Shown: in pieces, positions 20,634-28,816 of the stretch
Numbering within the stretch: the stretch's first letter is position 1
Layout: each line of letters opens with the position of its first letter
Source of the DNA: an uncultured Steroidobacter sp.
Lineage (GTDB): Bacteria; Pseudomonadota; Gammaproteobacteria; Steroidobacterales; Steroidobacteraceae
Reading direction: 5' to 3'
DNA length: 64,000 bases
Assembly: GCA_937864115.1 (NCBI GenBank)
Contig: CALMII010000028.1
Location: forward strand, 369,716-433,715
Position numbers and translations under genes: made by a program
Notes under the pieces: generated by a model
Told to the model about the DNA's origin: nothing
The model's database searches: none
Seen by the model: only the letters and a program-made list of their open reading frames with translations

Positions 20634-22972
20634 ATTTTCTCCTCGCAGCGGACCACGACGGGCTGCAATGCCGCACCGGGAGTCACGTTGATCTCGCGTC
20701 GCACGTCGCGATAGCCGGGACGCGTGCCGACGACGGTGTAGCTCCCCGGCGCGAGTTCGAGCGAGCGTTGCTCGAACGCACCCAGTGCACCGACGCGGTA
20801 AATCGTGATCTGCGTGAGATTGTCGGACTGGATCGCGATCTGTACGGGCGTTTCGGAGCGCGCCAGCCAGTCGCGCAACGTGGCGATCTGCTGCTTGAGC
20901 GCCGGCCCGGGCGCCGCGATCGACTGCGCGCGTTCGAGGGTCTGATGCGCCGCGCTGCGCACCGGGGCGCTGAACAGGCGCTCCGGCTGCGTCAGATACA
21001 GTTCGAGTTGCTCGTTGAGGTCGGCACGCGGCTGCGTGCGCGCGATGCCTTCATTCCCAAACGCGACGGTCGAATCGAGCTGCGCGACGGACTGATATTC
21101 CTTGAGCGCCTCGGCCCAGCGCTCTTTCGCTTCGAACTCGCGTGCGGCATCGAGCTTCGCGGCGATCGAGCGCGTGTTTTCTTCCTGCTCGATCTGTTTC
21201 AGGGCCTGCGCCACTTCGGGCGAGCCCGGACGGATGCGGCTCGCCGCTTCGAACGCCGAACGCGCCTCGGCATGGCGGCCGGCGGACAAGGCGCTGAAAC
21301 CGCGCGCCATGTTGCCGGCGAAGGCATCGCCAGCAACCCGGGCGCCGACACGCGCCAGACCGTCAGCGGCGCGCGGTGCATCGGCATCGAGCTTCAGCGC
21401 CTTATTGAAGGCTTCTGACGCGCCGGCGGCATTGCCTTCGCGCTCCAGCCGTTCGCCCGTGGTGACCAGCGCGAGCACTTCATCGAGCGTGCCGGCGCGT
21501 TTGAGTCCGCGCGTCGCCGCGGCATTGCCGGGTTCGACTTTCGCCGCGAGTTCGAAGGCTGTCTTCGCATCGCCGGAACGGCCTTCGGCAAGCGCCTTGC
21601 TGCCCGCCGACAGTTCGCGCGCCAACACTTCGCCGGCGCGTTTTTCAAGTACGTCGAGCAAAGGTTCGATGGCGGAGAAGTGCTGGCCCGCCGTCACGTA
21701 TTCGCGCGCGGCGAAGTCCTTGTCGCCCGCAGCAAGTTCGTCGGTCGCCTGTTTGAATTCGGCGCCGCCCCATTGATCGACGGCGCGGGTGCGGAGTTTT
21801 TCGAGTCGCGGATCGATCGCGGCGCGCAGATCCTCGGCCTGCTGCTTGGCGCGTGCGAGCGTGGCGAAGTCGAGTTCCTTCTTCGCAGGCGGCGCTTCTT
21901 CTTCCTTCGGCTTGGCAGCCGTCACGGCCTTCGCCGGCTCGGCGGTGGGGAACCAGCGCGGCAGCGCGAAGAAAACGATGCCGACGCCGACGATGCCGGC
22001 CACCAGCGCGGCAGCGCCGAGCCCGCGACGAAAACCCTGACGCCGTAGATCGTCTTCGCTGCGACTCGCCGCATCGGGCCGTCGCCACTCGCTGCGCAAC
22101 GGCTCGCCCTGCGCGACCGGCGGACGGATCGACGGCGGCGTCACGGCAGGACGCGCGGCCGGCGCATTGACGATGCTCACGGCCGGCAACGCGGCGAGCG
22201 CGGCCGACAGTTCATTCGCGATGCTGTCCATGTCGGCGGGACGATCGCCGGGCGACTTCGCCAGGCAGCGATCGACGAGTTGGGCCACGGCGGCAGGAAC
22301 CGACGTCAGCGACTTCGGCGCTTCGTCGCGGACCTTCTCCGGCGTCGCCTCCGGATAGAACGGCGGATAGCCGGACAGCAGTTCGTAGAGCAGCGCGCCG
22401 AAACCGTAGACATCGTCGCTGGCGCTCGCCGGCTGTCCGTCCATCTGCTGCGGACTCATGCTGAAGGGCGAACCGCGGCCGGCATTCGCTGTCGGCATTT
22501 CGGCCAGCGCGAGCGCGATGCCGAAGTCCGTCAGCTTCGGGATGCCATCGGAAGTGAGCAGCACATTCGCCGGTTTGACGTCGCGATGCACGAATCCGCT
22601 GCGATGTGCATGCGCGAGCGCCTGTGCCACCGGAATCGTGACCCGCAGGATCTCGGCACAACCGCGACCGCGCCAGGAAGTCAGATCGCCGCCCGACACG
22701 TATTCCATCGCGATCCAAGCGTGTCGTGGCGAGCGATACAGACCCTCAACCTGAAGGATGTTTGGGTGTTCGAGCGTCTTGAGACGCGAGGCTTCGCGAT
22801 GCAGGGCCGCGATGGCGGCGACGTCCTGCATCAGCTCATCGGCGAGCACCTTGACCGCCACGAGACGTTTGCGTTCGTTGTCCTGCGCCAGCCATACGTG
22901 GCCACTGCCGCCTGACCCGAGGGCGCGGACCAATACGAACCTTGCAGAGAGCTCCTGCCCGCTTTCCAGCAT
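20630..22972 (-). CDS. Membrane Ser/Thr protein kinase with PEGA-like end
   Basis: 780 residues. The kinase domain (about 1-265) is complete: glycine loop GSGGSGHVWLA, ATP-binding Lys41 in VAVKVL, catalytic loop FVHRDVKPANVLL and metal-binding LTDFGIA. A Pro-rich linker and one membrane helix (about 315-335) follow. Then comes an extracytoplasmic part with coiled coil and TPR-like repeats (about 350-690). The last 70 residues are PEGA-like (LELAPGSYTVVGTRPGYRDV). It should phosphorylate threonines read by the FHA domains of the two neighbouring proteins. It begins 33 bases after the lipoprotein gene and overlaps the next gene. Confidence 0.9.
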   Translation of the reverse strand: MLESGQELSARFVLVRALGSGGSGHVWLAQDNERKRLVAVKVLADELMQDVAAIAALHREASRLKTLEHPNILQVEGLYRSPRHAWIAMEYVSGGDLTSWRGRGCAEILRVTIPVAQALAHAHRSGFVHRDVKPANVLLTSDGIPKLTDFGIALALAEMPTANAGRGSPFSMSPQQMDGQPASASDDVYGFGALLYELLSGYPPFYPEATPEKVRDEAPKSLTSVPAAVAQLVDRCLAKSPGDRPADMDSIANELSAALAALPAVSIVNAPAARPAVTPPSIRPPVAQGEPLRSEWRRPDAASRSEDDLRRQGFRRGLGAAALVAGIVGVGIVFFALPRWFPTAEPAKAVTAAKPKEEEAPPAKKELDFATLARAKQQAEDLRAAIDPRLEKLRTRAVDQWGGAEFKQATDELAAGDKDFAAREYVTAGQHFSAIEPLLDVLEKRAGEVLARELSAGSKALAEGRSGDAKTAFELAAKVEPGNAAATRGLKRAGTLDEVLALVTTGERLEREGNAAGASEAFNKALKLDADAPRAADGLARVGARVAGDAFAGNMARGFSALSAGRHAEARSAFEAASRIRPGSPEVAQALKQIEQEENTRSIAAKLDAAREFEAKERWAEALKEYQSVAQLDSTVAFGNEGIARTQPRADLNEQLELYLTQPERLFSAPVRSAAHQTLERAQSIAAPGPALKQQIATLRDWLARSETPVQIAIQSDNLTQITIYRVGALGAFEQRSLELAPGSYTVVGTRPGYRDVRREINVTPGAALQPVVVRCEEKI

Positions 22973-23005
22973 GCTGAGATTCTAGAGAGGACCTGGTGAC
23001 GGAAA

Positions 23006-24289
23006 CTATCGTGTGCCACCGCCGTTGCTTGCGGAGGCTGCGGGCTGCCCGGCAGCGACGGGCGCCACTGCAGGAAGACCTGTCTCGTTCTCGTAGAGTT
23101 CCTTGAGCAGCCGGCGCCACTCCTGGAACTGCTCTTCCGCGGTGCCGCGCAACTGCAGCGTCCGGCCCTCGACCTCGACGACCATCGGCTGCACCTCCGC
23201 CTGGAAGGATTCGCCGAGCTGCTTGAGGGAATCGGAGTGCATCTTCACTTCCGAACCCTTGTCGAAACCGCTCTTGACCGCGTAGGCGCCGCCGAAGACG
23301 GCAGCCGTCGCCGCGGCCTGTCCGACGTAGGTATTCGACTGCGTGCCCATGACGAGGCCGCCGATGATCGCGGCGGCGCCGAGGAGTTTGCGTGTGGTGG
23401 CCGAGCGCTGGGCTTCGTCCTGCGCTTCGATTTCGTCGTGGCTGTAACGACGCCAGTTCGTGTACGACTCGGACATGTTGTCCGCGAACAGCGCGTAGTG
23501 TTCGTTGACGGTGTCGAGCAGCGCGTAGTCGCGTTCACGAATGCGATCCATGCGCGCGATCATGGGATCGTCGCTGGCAGGCAGCCGCACCACCTGGTAC
23601 GTGCCCTTCTTCTTGTCGACGACCAGGAAATCCTGGAACGCATACGGCGCCAGATCCTGCGCGAAGCGCAATTCGGAGACGTTGCGGACGGTCTGCAGAT
23701 CCGTCGCCGCGAGCGTCTGGCGATACGCCAGCATGTCGTTGGCAAGCTGCGAGTACAGATTCTGGAAGGGATCGCGCGGCTTGCCGGAGGTGTCCTTGTA
23801 GGAACGCGTGTCGGCGAGCTGTTCGTATTCCTTGCGGAACCAGACCCGGCCGCTGGCATCGTCCACCGTGACATCGAGCCGCAACTGCATGCCGGTCGAT
23901 TCGAGGATCTTCGCGGACACGCGCACGTCGAGCGCATCGTCGTCCACCGGAACGACACGCACCTGGCCCCACTGGCCGGAGCCTTCGAGCGTGTTGCGCA
24001 CCTGCATGGCGAGGTAACGCGCCTCGGCCTTGCGCACGTCGGGGAAGATGCGTTCCTTCTCGCGCTTCTTCTCATCCTCCGGCACGTTCTCGTCGAACAG
24101 GCGCACACCGACGTCGAGCAGCTGGTCTTCCGGAATTTCCGCCGCTGCCTGAATGGCGTTGACCCGCGGCTGAGGTCGCGTCTCGTGCGTCACGCAGCCG
24201 CTGCAAGCCAGTGCCGCGAGGGCCAATGCTGCGAGAGCGAGGGGCGGCGCGAGCCGCTGCCGGGAGATCTGTCGCAAGGATCCGTTCAT
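23006..24289 (-). CDS. Conserved predicted lipoprotein
   Basis: 427 residues from ATG 24289. The signal peptide ends in a lipobox-like ACSGC near residue 34. The mature part includes EIPEDQLLDVGVRLFDENVP, DVRKAEARYLAMQVRNTLEG, GQWGQVRVVP and ERDYALLDTVNEHYALFADN. A short hydrophobic glycine-rich stretch (AAAIIGGLVMG) lies near residue 300. I recognise this as a conserved uncharacterised gammaproteobacterial lipoprotein and know no function for it. It lies between the Gly/Ser-rich lipoprotein and the kinase, with a short gap on each side, so it belongs to the cluster. It could form an outer-membrane or periplasmic part of the proposed complex. Confidence 0.75.
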   Translation of the reverse strand: MNGSLRQISRQRLAPPLALAALALAALACSGCVTHETRPQPRVNAIQAAAEIPEDQLLDVGVRLFDENVPEDEKKREKERIFPDVRKAEARYLAMQVRNTLEGSGQWGQVRVVPVDDDALDVRVSAKILESTGMQLRLDVTVDDASGRVWFRKEYEQLADTRSYKDTSGKPRDPFQNLYSQLANDMLAYRQTLAATDLQTVRNVSELRFAQDLAPYAFQDFLVVDKKKGTYQVVRLPASDDPMIARMDRIRERDYALLDTVNEHYALFADNMSESYTNWRRYSHDEIEAQDEAQRSATTRKLLGAAAIIGGLVMGTQSNTYVGQAAATAAVFGGAYAVKSGFDKGSEVKMHSDSLKQLGESFQAEVQPMVVEVEGRTLQLRGTAEEQFQEWRRLLKELYENETGLPAVAPVAAGQPAASASNGGGTR

Positions 24290-24314
24290 TGCATTCAACT
24301 CGACTTCGTCCGGA

Positions 24315-26540
24315 TCAGCTTCCCTTCTTGTACAGCCGATATTCCTGCCAGAGCTTTTCGCGCAGCTCCGGATCGGTTTCCGCCATTGCCGCTTCACGCA
24401 GCTGTCGTGCCACAACGTCGTCGTCGCTGCCGTCCGGGATATCCGCAGGCACGGTGTTGGGACCACCACCGCCCTTCGGACCGCCGCCGCCGACACCGCC
24501 ACCGCCACCGCGGCCGCTGCCTTCGGAGGCGGAACCTTGTCCGCCCGCGCCCTGGCCGCTGCCCTGACCTTGACCCTGACCCTGGCCTTGGCCCTGACCT
24601 TTGCCATTGCCATTACCGTTGCCGTCGCCCTGGCCGTCGCCTTCTTCGCCGGATCCCGAGTTGCCGCCGGCACCGGCCGAATCGCCCGCACCTGCCGCCG
24701 AACTGCTGCCATTGCCCGAACCGCCGCGGCCGGCGCGCTGGCCGGCGATGACGGCCTGTTCATCGCGGATCTGACCGTCGAACACACCGAGTGAAATGTC
24801 GAACTGCTTGTCGATGTGAGCCATGCGTTCGGAGGTGGTCATCGGACCGCTGCCGCCCGAGCCGCCGCGGCCACCGGACTGACCCGTGCCGTCCGGCGAT
24901 CCTGCCGCGCCGCCACCGGCTGCACCGCCGCCCATCGAGCCGCCCGAGTTGCCGCCTCCGCCACCACCGCTCGGCGTGAAAACAGGCGTCACCGCACCGG
25001 GCACGCCTGCGGAGACCGTGATGTTCGGACCGCCATTGCTGCCGGTGCCGTCCGCACCGCCGCCGGATGCACCGCCGGCCGAGTCCGCGGCACCGCCGTT
25101 GCTCTGACCGCCAGCCGAGCCGTTGGCCGAACCGTCGCTGCCGCCGGCCTGACCATCACCGCCCGCCTGGCCTGTCGAACCGGCGCCGCCCTGAGAGCCA
25201 TTACCGCCCGACGCAGACTGGGCACCGGCACCGTCCGTTCCACCCTGACCGCCACCGGACGCTCCGCCCTGTGCTCCACCGCCAGCGCCTGCAGATCCAC
25301 CCCCCGCAGCGTCTGTTCCAGTCCCGGCTGCACCGCCACCCATTTGTGCAGAAGCACCGCCGGCTGCGCCGCCGCTTTCACCTGCGCCACCAGCGGCCCC
25401 CGCGGAACCGCCGGCGTTTCCCGCTGCGCCCATCGATCCGCCGGCAGCACCGCTCGCACCACCGGATGCACCTGACGCTCCACCCATGGCGCCGGCTGCG
25501 CCGCCCGAGGCTCCGGCCGATCCACCGGCGTTGCCGGACGCACCGCCGCTCGCACCGGACTCGCCGCCTGAGCTGCCACTGTTGCCGCCCGACGCACCAC
25601 CGGAACTGCCGTTACTGCCGCCCGAGGCACCGCCAGCAGCAGTGCTTTGTGCACCGGCCGAACTGCTGCTCGAACTCTGGAAAATACTTTCGTTGGCCGA
25701 GGCGCCGCCCGATGCGCCGCCGCCTGCCGTGTCGGCGCTGGTGCCGCCGCTCTGACCACCGGATCCCGAAGCGCCACCCGAACTGCCGCTCGGCAGATCC
25801 ATGCTGGGTGTCGGAATGCCTACGGACGGCGCGCCGCCGCCGGCTGACGGCAAACCCATCGTCGGTCGGCTGCCGCCCGACGCACCGCCACCGCTGCCGC
25901 CGGACTGGCCGCCGCTCTGTCCACCCTGCGCACCGCCCAGTCCGCCATTGCCTTGTGAACCGCCCGATGCGCCGGGCAATCCACCGGATGCGCCGCCCGA
26001 TGAACCATCGCCACCCGCGCTGCCGCCCGACTGACCGGACGCACCGCCGGAGGAACCCCCCGAGCTGCCACCCGACGATCCACCGGAGGCGCCGCCTTGC
26101 GATCCCGACGAACCCCCGGACTGCGCGCCGGGAAGACCACCCTGGGATCCGGAAGAACCGCCTTGCGAACCGCCCATCGAACCGGAACTGCCGCCGGACG
26201 ATCCGCCGCCTGAGGGCATCGAAGGCATCGATGCCCCGCCGCTCGATCCACCGCCACCACCCGACGATCCGCCCGACTGACCGCTGGAACCGCCGGAGCT
26301 GCCGCCGGGCATGCTCGAACTGCTGCCGCCGCTCGAACCGGAAGAGCCAGAGGAACCCGACGAACTGCCGGAAGAACCGGACGATCCACCCGAGGAGCTG
26401 GGCATGCTCGGCGACGAAGGCATGCTGGAAGAAGAAGAGGAGCCGGCGCAGCCGCCCATCAGGAATGCGGAGACGGTGCCGATGGCAGTCGCCTGCGCTG
26501 CAATCACGAGCAGGCGGTCGATTGCAGGGCTTCTGTTCAT
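24315..26540 (-). CDS. Gly/Ser-rich low-complexity lipoprotein
   Basis: 741 residues. A signal sequence ends at a lipobox-like MGGC near residue 31. From there to about residue 590 the protein is almost entirely Gly, Ser and Ala in short units such as GGSSGSSG and GGASGGA. Scattered Pro/Met segments repeat near the start and around residue 230 (MPSMPSGG, MGLPSAGGGAP). A more ordered segment follows (MTTSERMAHIDKQFDISLGV). After a run of GQ pairs, the end is conserved-looking (VPADIPDGSDDDVVARQLRE through LREKLWQEYRLYKKG). It looks like a flexible surface-anchored spacer with two folded contact points. Repeat number may vary between strains. Role unknown. Confidence 0.75.
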   Translation of the reverse strand: MNRSPAIDRLLVIAAQATAIGTVSAFLMGGCAGSSSSSSMPSSPSMPSSSGGSSGSSGSSSGSSGSSGSSGGSSSSMPGGSSGGSSGQSGGSSGGGGGSSGGASMPSMPSGGGSSGGSSGSMGGSQGGSSGSQGGLPGAQSGGSSGSQGGASGGSSGGSSGGSSGGASGQSGGSAGGDGSSGGASGGLPGASGGSQGNGGLGGAQGGQSGGQSGGSGGGASGGSRPTMGLPSAGGGAPSVGIPTPSMDLPSGSSGGASGSGGQSGGTSADTAGGGASGGASANESIFQSSSSSSAGAQSTAAGGASGGSNGSSGGASGGNSGSSGGESGASGGASGNAGGSAGASGGAAGAMGGASGASGGASGAAGGSMGAAGNAGGSAGAAGGAGESGGAAGGASAQMGGGAAGTGTDAAGGGSAGAGGGAQGGASGGGQGGTDGAGAQSASGGNGSQGGAGSTGQAGGDGQAGGSDGSANGSAGGQSNGGAADSAGGASGGGADGTGSNGGPNITVSAGVPGAVTPVFTPSGGGGGGNSGGSMGGGAAGGGAAGSPDGTGQSGGRGGSGGSGPMTTSERMAHIDKQFDISLGVFDGQIRDEQAVIAGQRAGRGGSGNGSSSAAGAGDSAGAGGNSGSGEEGDGQGDGNGNGNGKGQGQGQGQGQGQGSGQGAGGQGSASEGSGRGGGGGVGGGGPKGGGGPNTVPADIPDGSDDDVVARQLREAAMAETDPELREKLWQEYRLYKKGS

Positions 26541-26657
26541 CGCATTCTCCGGAAGGGAATCAGGAACTCAGCGACGCTGGCGCCGGCCTGTCGCCGCGGC
26601 CTGGCCTAGGGTGCGACCGCCGAGCTGAACGCGCGCTGAGCATTTCCATCGCGCCGG

Positions 26658-27491
26658 TCACTGTGCCGCCTTGGTCTGTTTCGGCGCGACATCGGGATCG
26701 TCGTCGGCACCGACCAGGAACGATCGGAGCTGACCGGCAAGGCGATCGCAGGCCGTGCTCTGTACCGGAGAAATGATCGGAATCGGCGCCACCGCACCGA
26801 TCATCACCGACGTGCCTTTCACATCGGTGGTCACCGTGCCGGCACTGACGCCGTCACGCAGATCCCACACGGTGGCTTCGTAGTCGGACTGCTTCTCCCA
26901 CCAGCCGAGGCCGAGACAGCCAGCCCCGCCGGGACCGACCGCACAGGCGATGCTGCCGCCGCCGTCGGTCTTCTGCGTCACGCCGTCGACCCAGACGATG
27001 AAGCGAACGCCGAGTGAACTGACCCGCTCGGCGACGCCGGGACGCGACAGGAAGGTGCTGAACGCCTGCGGGTTGACCGGCGCCGTGCTCGGTTCGAGCC
27101 AGGGATAGAACGCATCGACGAAGTGATCGTCGGCGAAGACCTGGAAGGGCTTGTTGGCGACGTTGCTGCGCGGACTCATGTCCTTGCCCTTCTTCCTGGC
27201 TGCGGCATGCTCGGAAGAGAAAGCTTCGCCGACCAGTTCGCGTTCCAGACAGTCGAGAAATTTGCTCTCGGTGCCGGTGCCTTCGAGATGCGGCTTCGCC
27301 AGCAATACCACCGCTTCATTCGAGCTGATGCGCGTGGGTGCGTCGCGGACTTCTTCGATCTTCGCGGTCATGCAGCCCGACAGCGCGAGCGCCGCGCACG
27401 CGGCGAGCGTCGCACGAGGCATCGGGGAAAAGACGACGCCGGAAAGCATCGACACGCCCACCCCGGTGCAGCCGGACTTCTCTGATGACAT
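26658..27491 (-). CDS. Predicted lipoprotein, first gene of the cluster
   Basis: 277 residues. ATG 27491 has a good ribosome site (GGAGA, nine bases away), though it leaves a long region before the lipobox-like ALSGC. ATG 27422 would give a compact signal peptide but has no visible site. The mature part contains ISSNEAVVLLAKPHLEGTGT and VRFIVWVDGVTQKTDGGGSI. It ends with a segment on constant-region repeats (VKGTSVMIGAVAPIPIISPV) before a charged tail. No known domain is recognised. It is the first of eleven genes in the same direction, with about 190 bases of non-coding DNA upstream that should hold the cluster promoter. Confidence 0.7.
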   Translation of the reverse strand: MSSEKSGCTGVGVSMLSGVVFSPMPRATLAACAALALSGCMTAKIEEVRDAPTRISSNEAVVLLAKPHLEGTGTESKFLDCLERELVGEAFSSEHAAARKKGKDMSPRSNVANKPFQVFADDHFVDAFYPWLEPSTAPVNPQAFSTFLSRPGVAERVSSLGVRFIVWVDGVTQKTDGGGSIACAVGPGGAGCLGLGWWEKQSDYEATVWDLRDGVSAGTVTTDVKGTSVMIGAVAPIPIISPVQSTACDRLAGQLRSFLVGADDDPDVAPKQTKAAQ

Positions 27492-27683
27492 CGCAAACGC
27501 TCTCCAGGAATTGAATGACGGATCCGTCCCGAAGCTACGGCTGTCGACTTCTCATCGTCGCTCGAATGTCGACATTCCTAGATCTCGTTCGAGTATACGC
27601 CAAGGCCTGTGACGGCAACGCCGGAAAACGCGCACGAATGTTTCGTCTTTGTACAGCGCGCGGCGCTGCGAGATCGCGAACGC

Positions 27684-28766
27684 TCAGAGCAGCGTCAATT
27701 GCTCCGGCCCGATGACCGGCGGCTGAAACAAGGCAGTGTTATGTATGAATCGCTCGCCGGTACGCAGACCGTACTTCTTGCAAGCGGCCTTGAATCGCAT
27801 GTCGAGAAGGCGGGCGTATTCGCCTTCGCCGCGTTGCCGTACGCCCCAGGCCGAATCGTAGTCGCGCCCGCCGCGCATCGCCTGCATCCGGCTCATCACA
27901 TGCCCGGCCTTGAGCGGTTCGTGCGCCTGCAGCCATTCGCGAAACAGATCCTTCACCTCGTACGGCAGACGCAGCAGGACGTAGCCGGCCGAACGTGCTC
28001 CCGCCTGCGCCGCGGCGGCAAGAATCTTTTCCATCTCCGCATCGGTAAGTACGGGAATGACCGGGGCGACCATCACGCCGACCGGTATACCCGCCCGGGC
28101 CAGGGTGGCAATGGCGCGCAGTCGTGCTGCCGGTGATGCAGTGCGGGGTTCGAGGGTGCGTTTGATCTCGCCGCTCAATGTCGTGACGCTGACCAGCGCC
28201 AGAACGAGATTGTCGCGGGCGAGCGGCGCCAGCAGATCGACATCGCGCTCGATCATGCTGCTCTTGGTGATGATCGAGAATGGATGTCGATGCCGCGCCA
28301 GCACCTCGATGATGCTGCGGGTCACGCGATATTCGCGTTCGATGGGCTGGTAGGGATCGGTATTGGCGCCGATCGTGATCGGCGAGCAGCGATAGGACGG
28401 TGCGGCCAGTTCGGCCTCGAGCAGCTTCGCGGCATCCTGCTTGTAGAAAAGCCGCGTTTCGAAATCGAAACCCGGCGACAGATTCAGGTAGCCGTGCGAC
28501 GGCCGCGCATAGCAATAGATGCAACCGTGCTCGCAGCCGCGATACGGATTGATGGACTGATCGAAAGGAATGTCGGGCGACTGGTTGCGAGAAATGATGG
28601 AACGGGCGGGATCCGGTCGCACGATGGTTTCGAGCGGCGGCAGTGGCTCGTCCAGGCTGCCCCAGCCGTCATCGACCGCCTCGCCGCGCACGGACTCGAA
28701 CCGGCCTTCGGGATTCGAGACGGCGCCGCGCCCGGTGCGCATGACGGGTCGGTTGGGGGAAGCCAT
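27684..28766 (-). CDS. PA0069-family radical SAM protein
   Basis: 360 residues. The iron-sulfur cluster motif CEHGCIYC (CX3CX2C) sits near residue 80, after DIPFDQSINPYRG. Later family motifs are ITIGANTDPYQPIEREYRVT, ITKSSMIERDVDLL and SVTTLSGEIKRTLEPRT. The protein should use S-adenosylmethionine and a 4Fe-4S cluster to start radical chemistry. Its substrate is unknown; relatives include spore photoproduct lyase-like enzymes, so a DNA-damage role is often suggested. A gamma-type SOS box lies directly upstream, and as I recall PA0069 of Pseudomonas is in the LexA regulon. Confidence 0.88.
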   Translation of the reverse strand: MASPNRPVMRTGRGAVSNPEGRFESVRGEAVDDGWGSLDEPLPPLETIVRPDPARSIISRNQSPDIPFDQSINPYRGCEHGCIYCYARPSHGYLNLSPGFDFETRLFYKQDAAKLLEAELAAPSYRCSPITIGANTDPYQPIEREYRVTRSIIEVLARHRHPFSIITKSSMIERDVDLLAPLARDNLVLALVSVTTLSGEIKRTLEPRTASPAARLRAIATLARAGIPVGVMVAPVIPVLTDAEMEKILAAAAQAGARSAGYVLLRLPYEVKDLFREWLQAHEPLKAGHVMSRMQAMRGGRDYDSAWGVRQRGEGEYARLLDMRFKAACKKYGLRTGERFIHNTALFQPPVIGPEQLTLL

Positions 28767-28776
28767 GGTCGGATCA

Positions 28777-28796
28777 TACTGGATATAAATCCAGTA
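28777..28796 (-). promoter_or_regulatory. LexA (SOS) box
   Basis: The 20-base palindrome TACTGGATATAAATCCAGTA has the gammaproteobacterial LexA form CTG-N10-CAG with an A/T-rich centre. It differs from the E. coli consensus mainly by G and C in place of the inner T and A. It lies 11 bases before the radical SAM start codon, where it would block transcription. Confidence 0.75.
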
Positions 28797-28816
28797 TCAA
28801 TCAGCGGACGGACGAC

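Noticed and set aside
24500..26450. Repetitive DNA that could be taken for a CRISPR array
   Set aside because: Units are short and irregular, have no unique spacers, and stay in frame as Gly/Ser codons.
25067..26776. Arg/His/Pro-rich open frame opposite the Gly/Ser-rich gene
   Set aside because: It is the mirror of a Gly/Ser-rich coding repeat and has no plausible start or motif.
12272..27491. Kinase/FHA cluster as part of a type VI secretion locus
   Set aside because: No Tss sheath, baseplate, Hcp, VgrG or ClpV gene is present.
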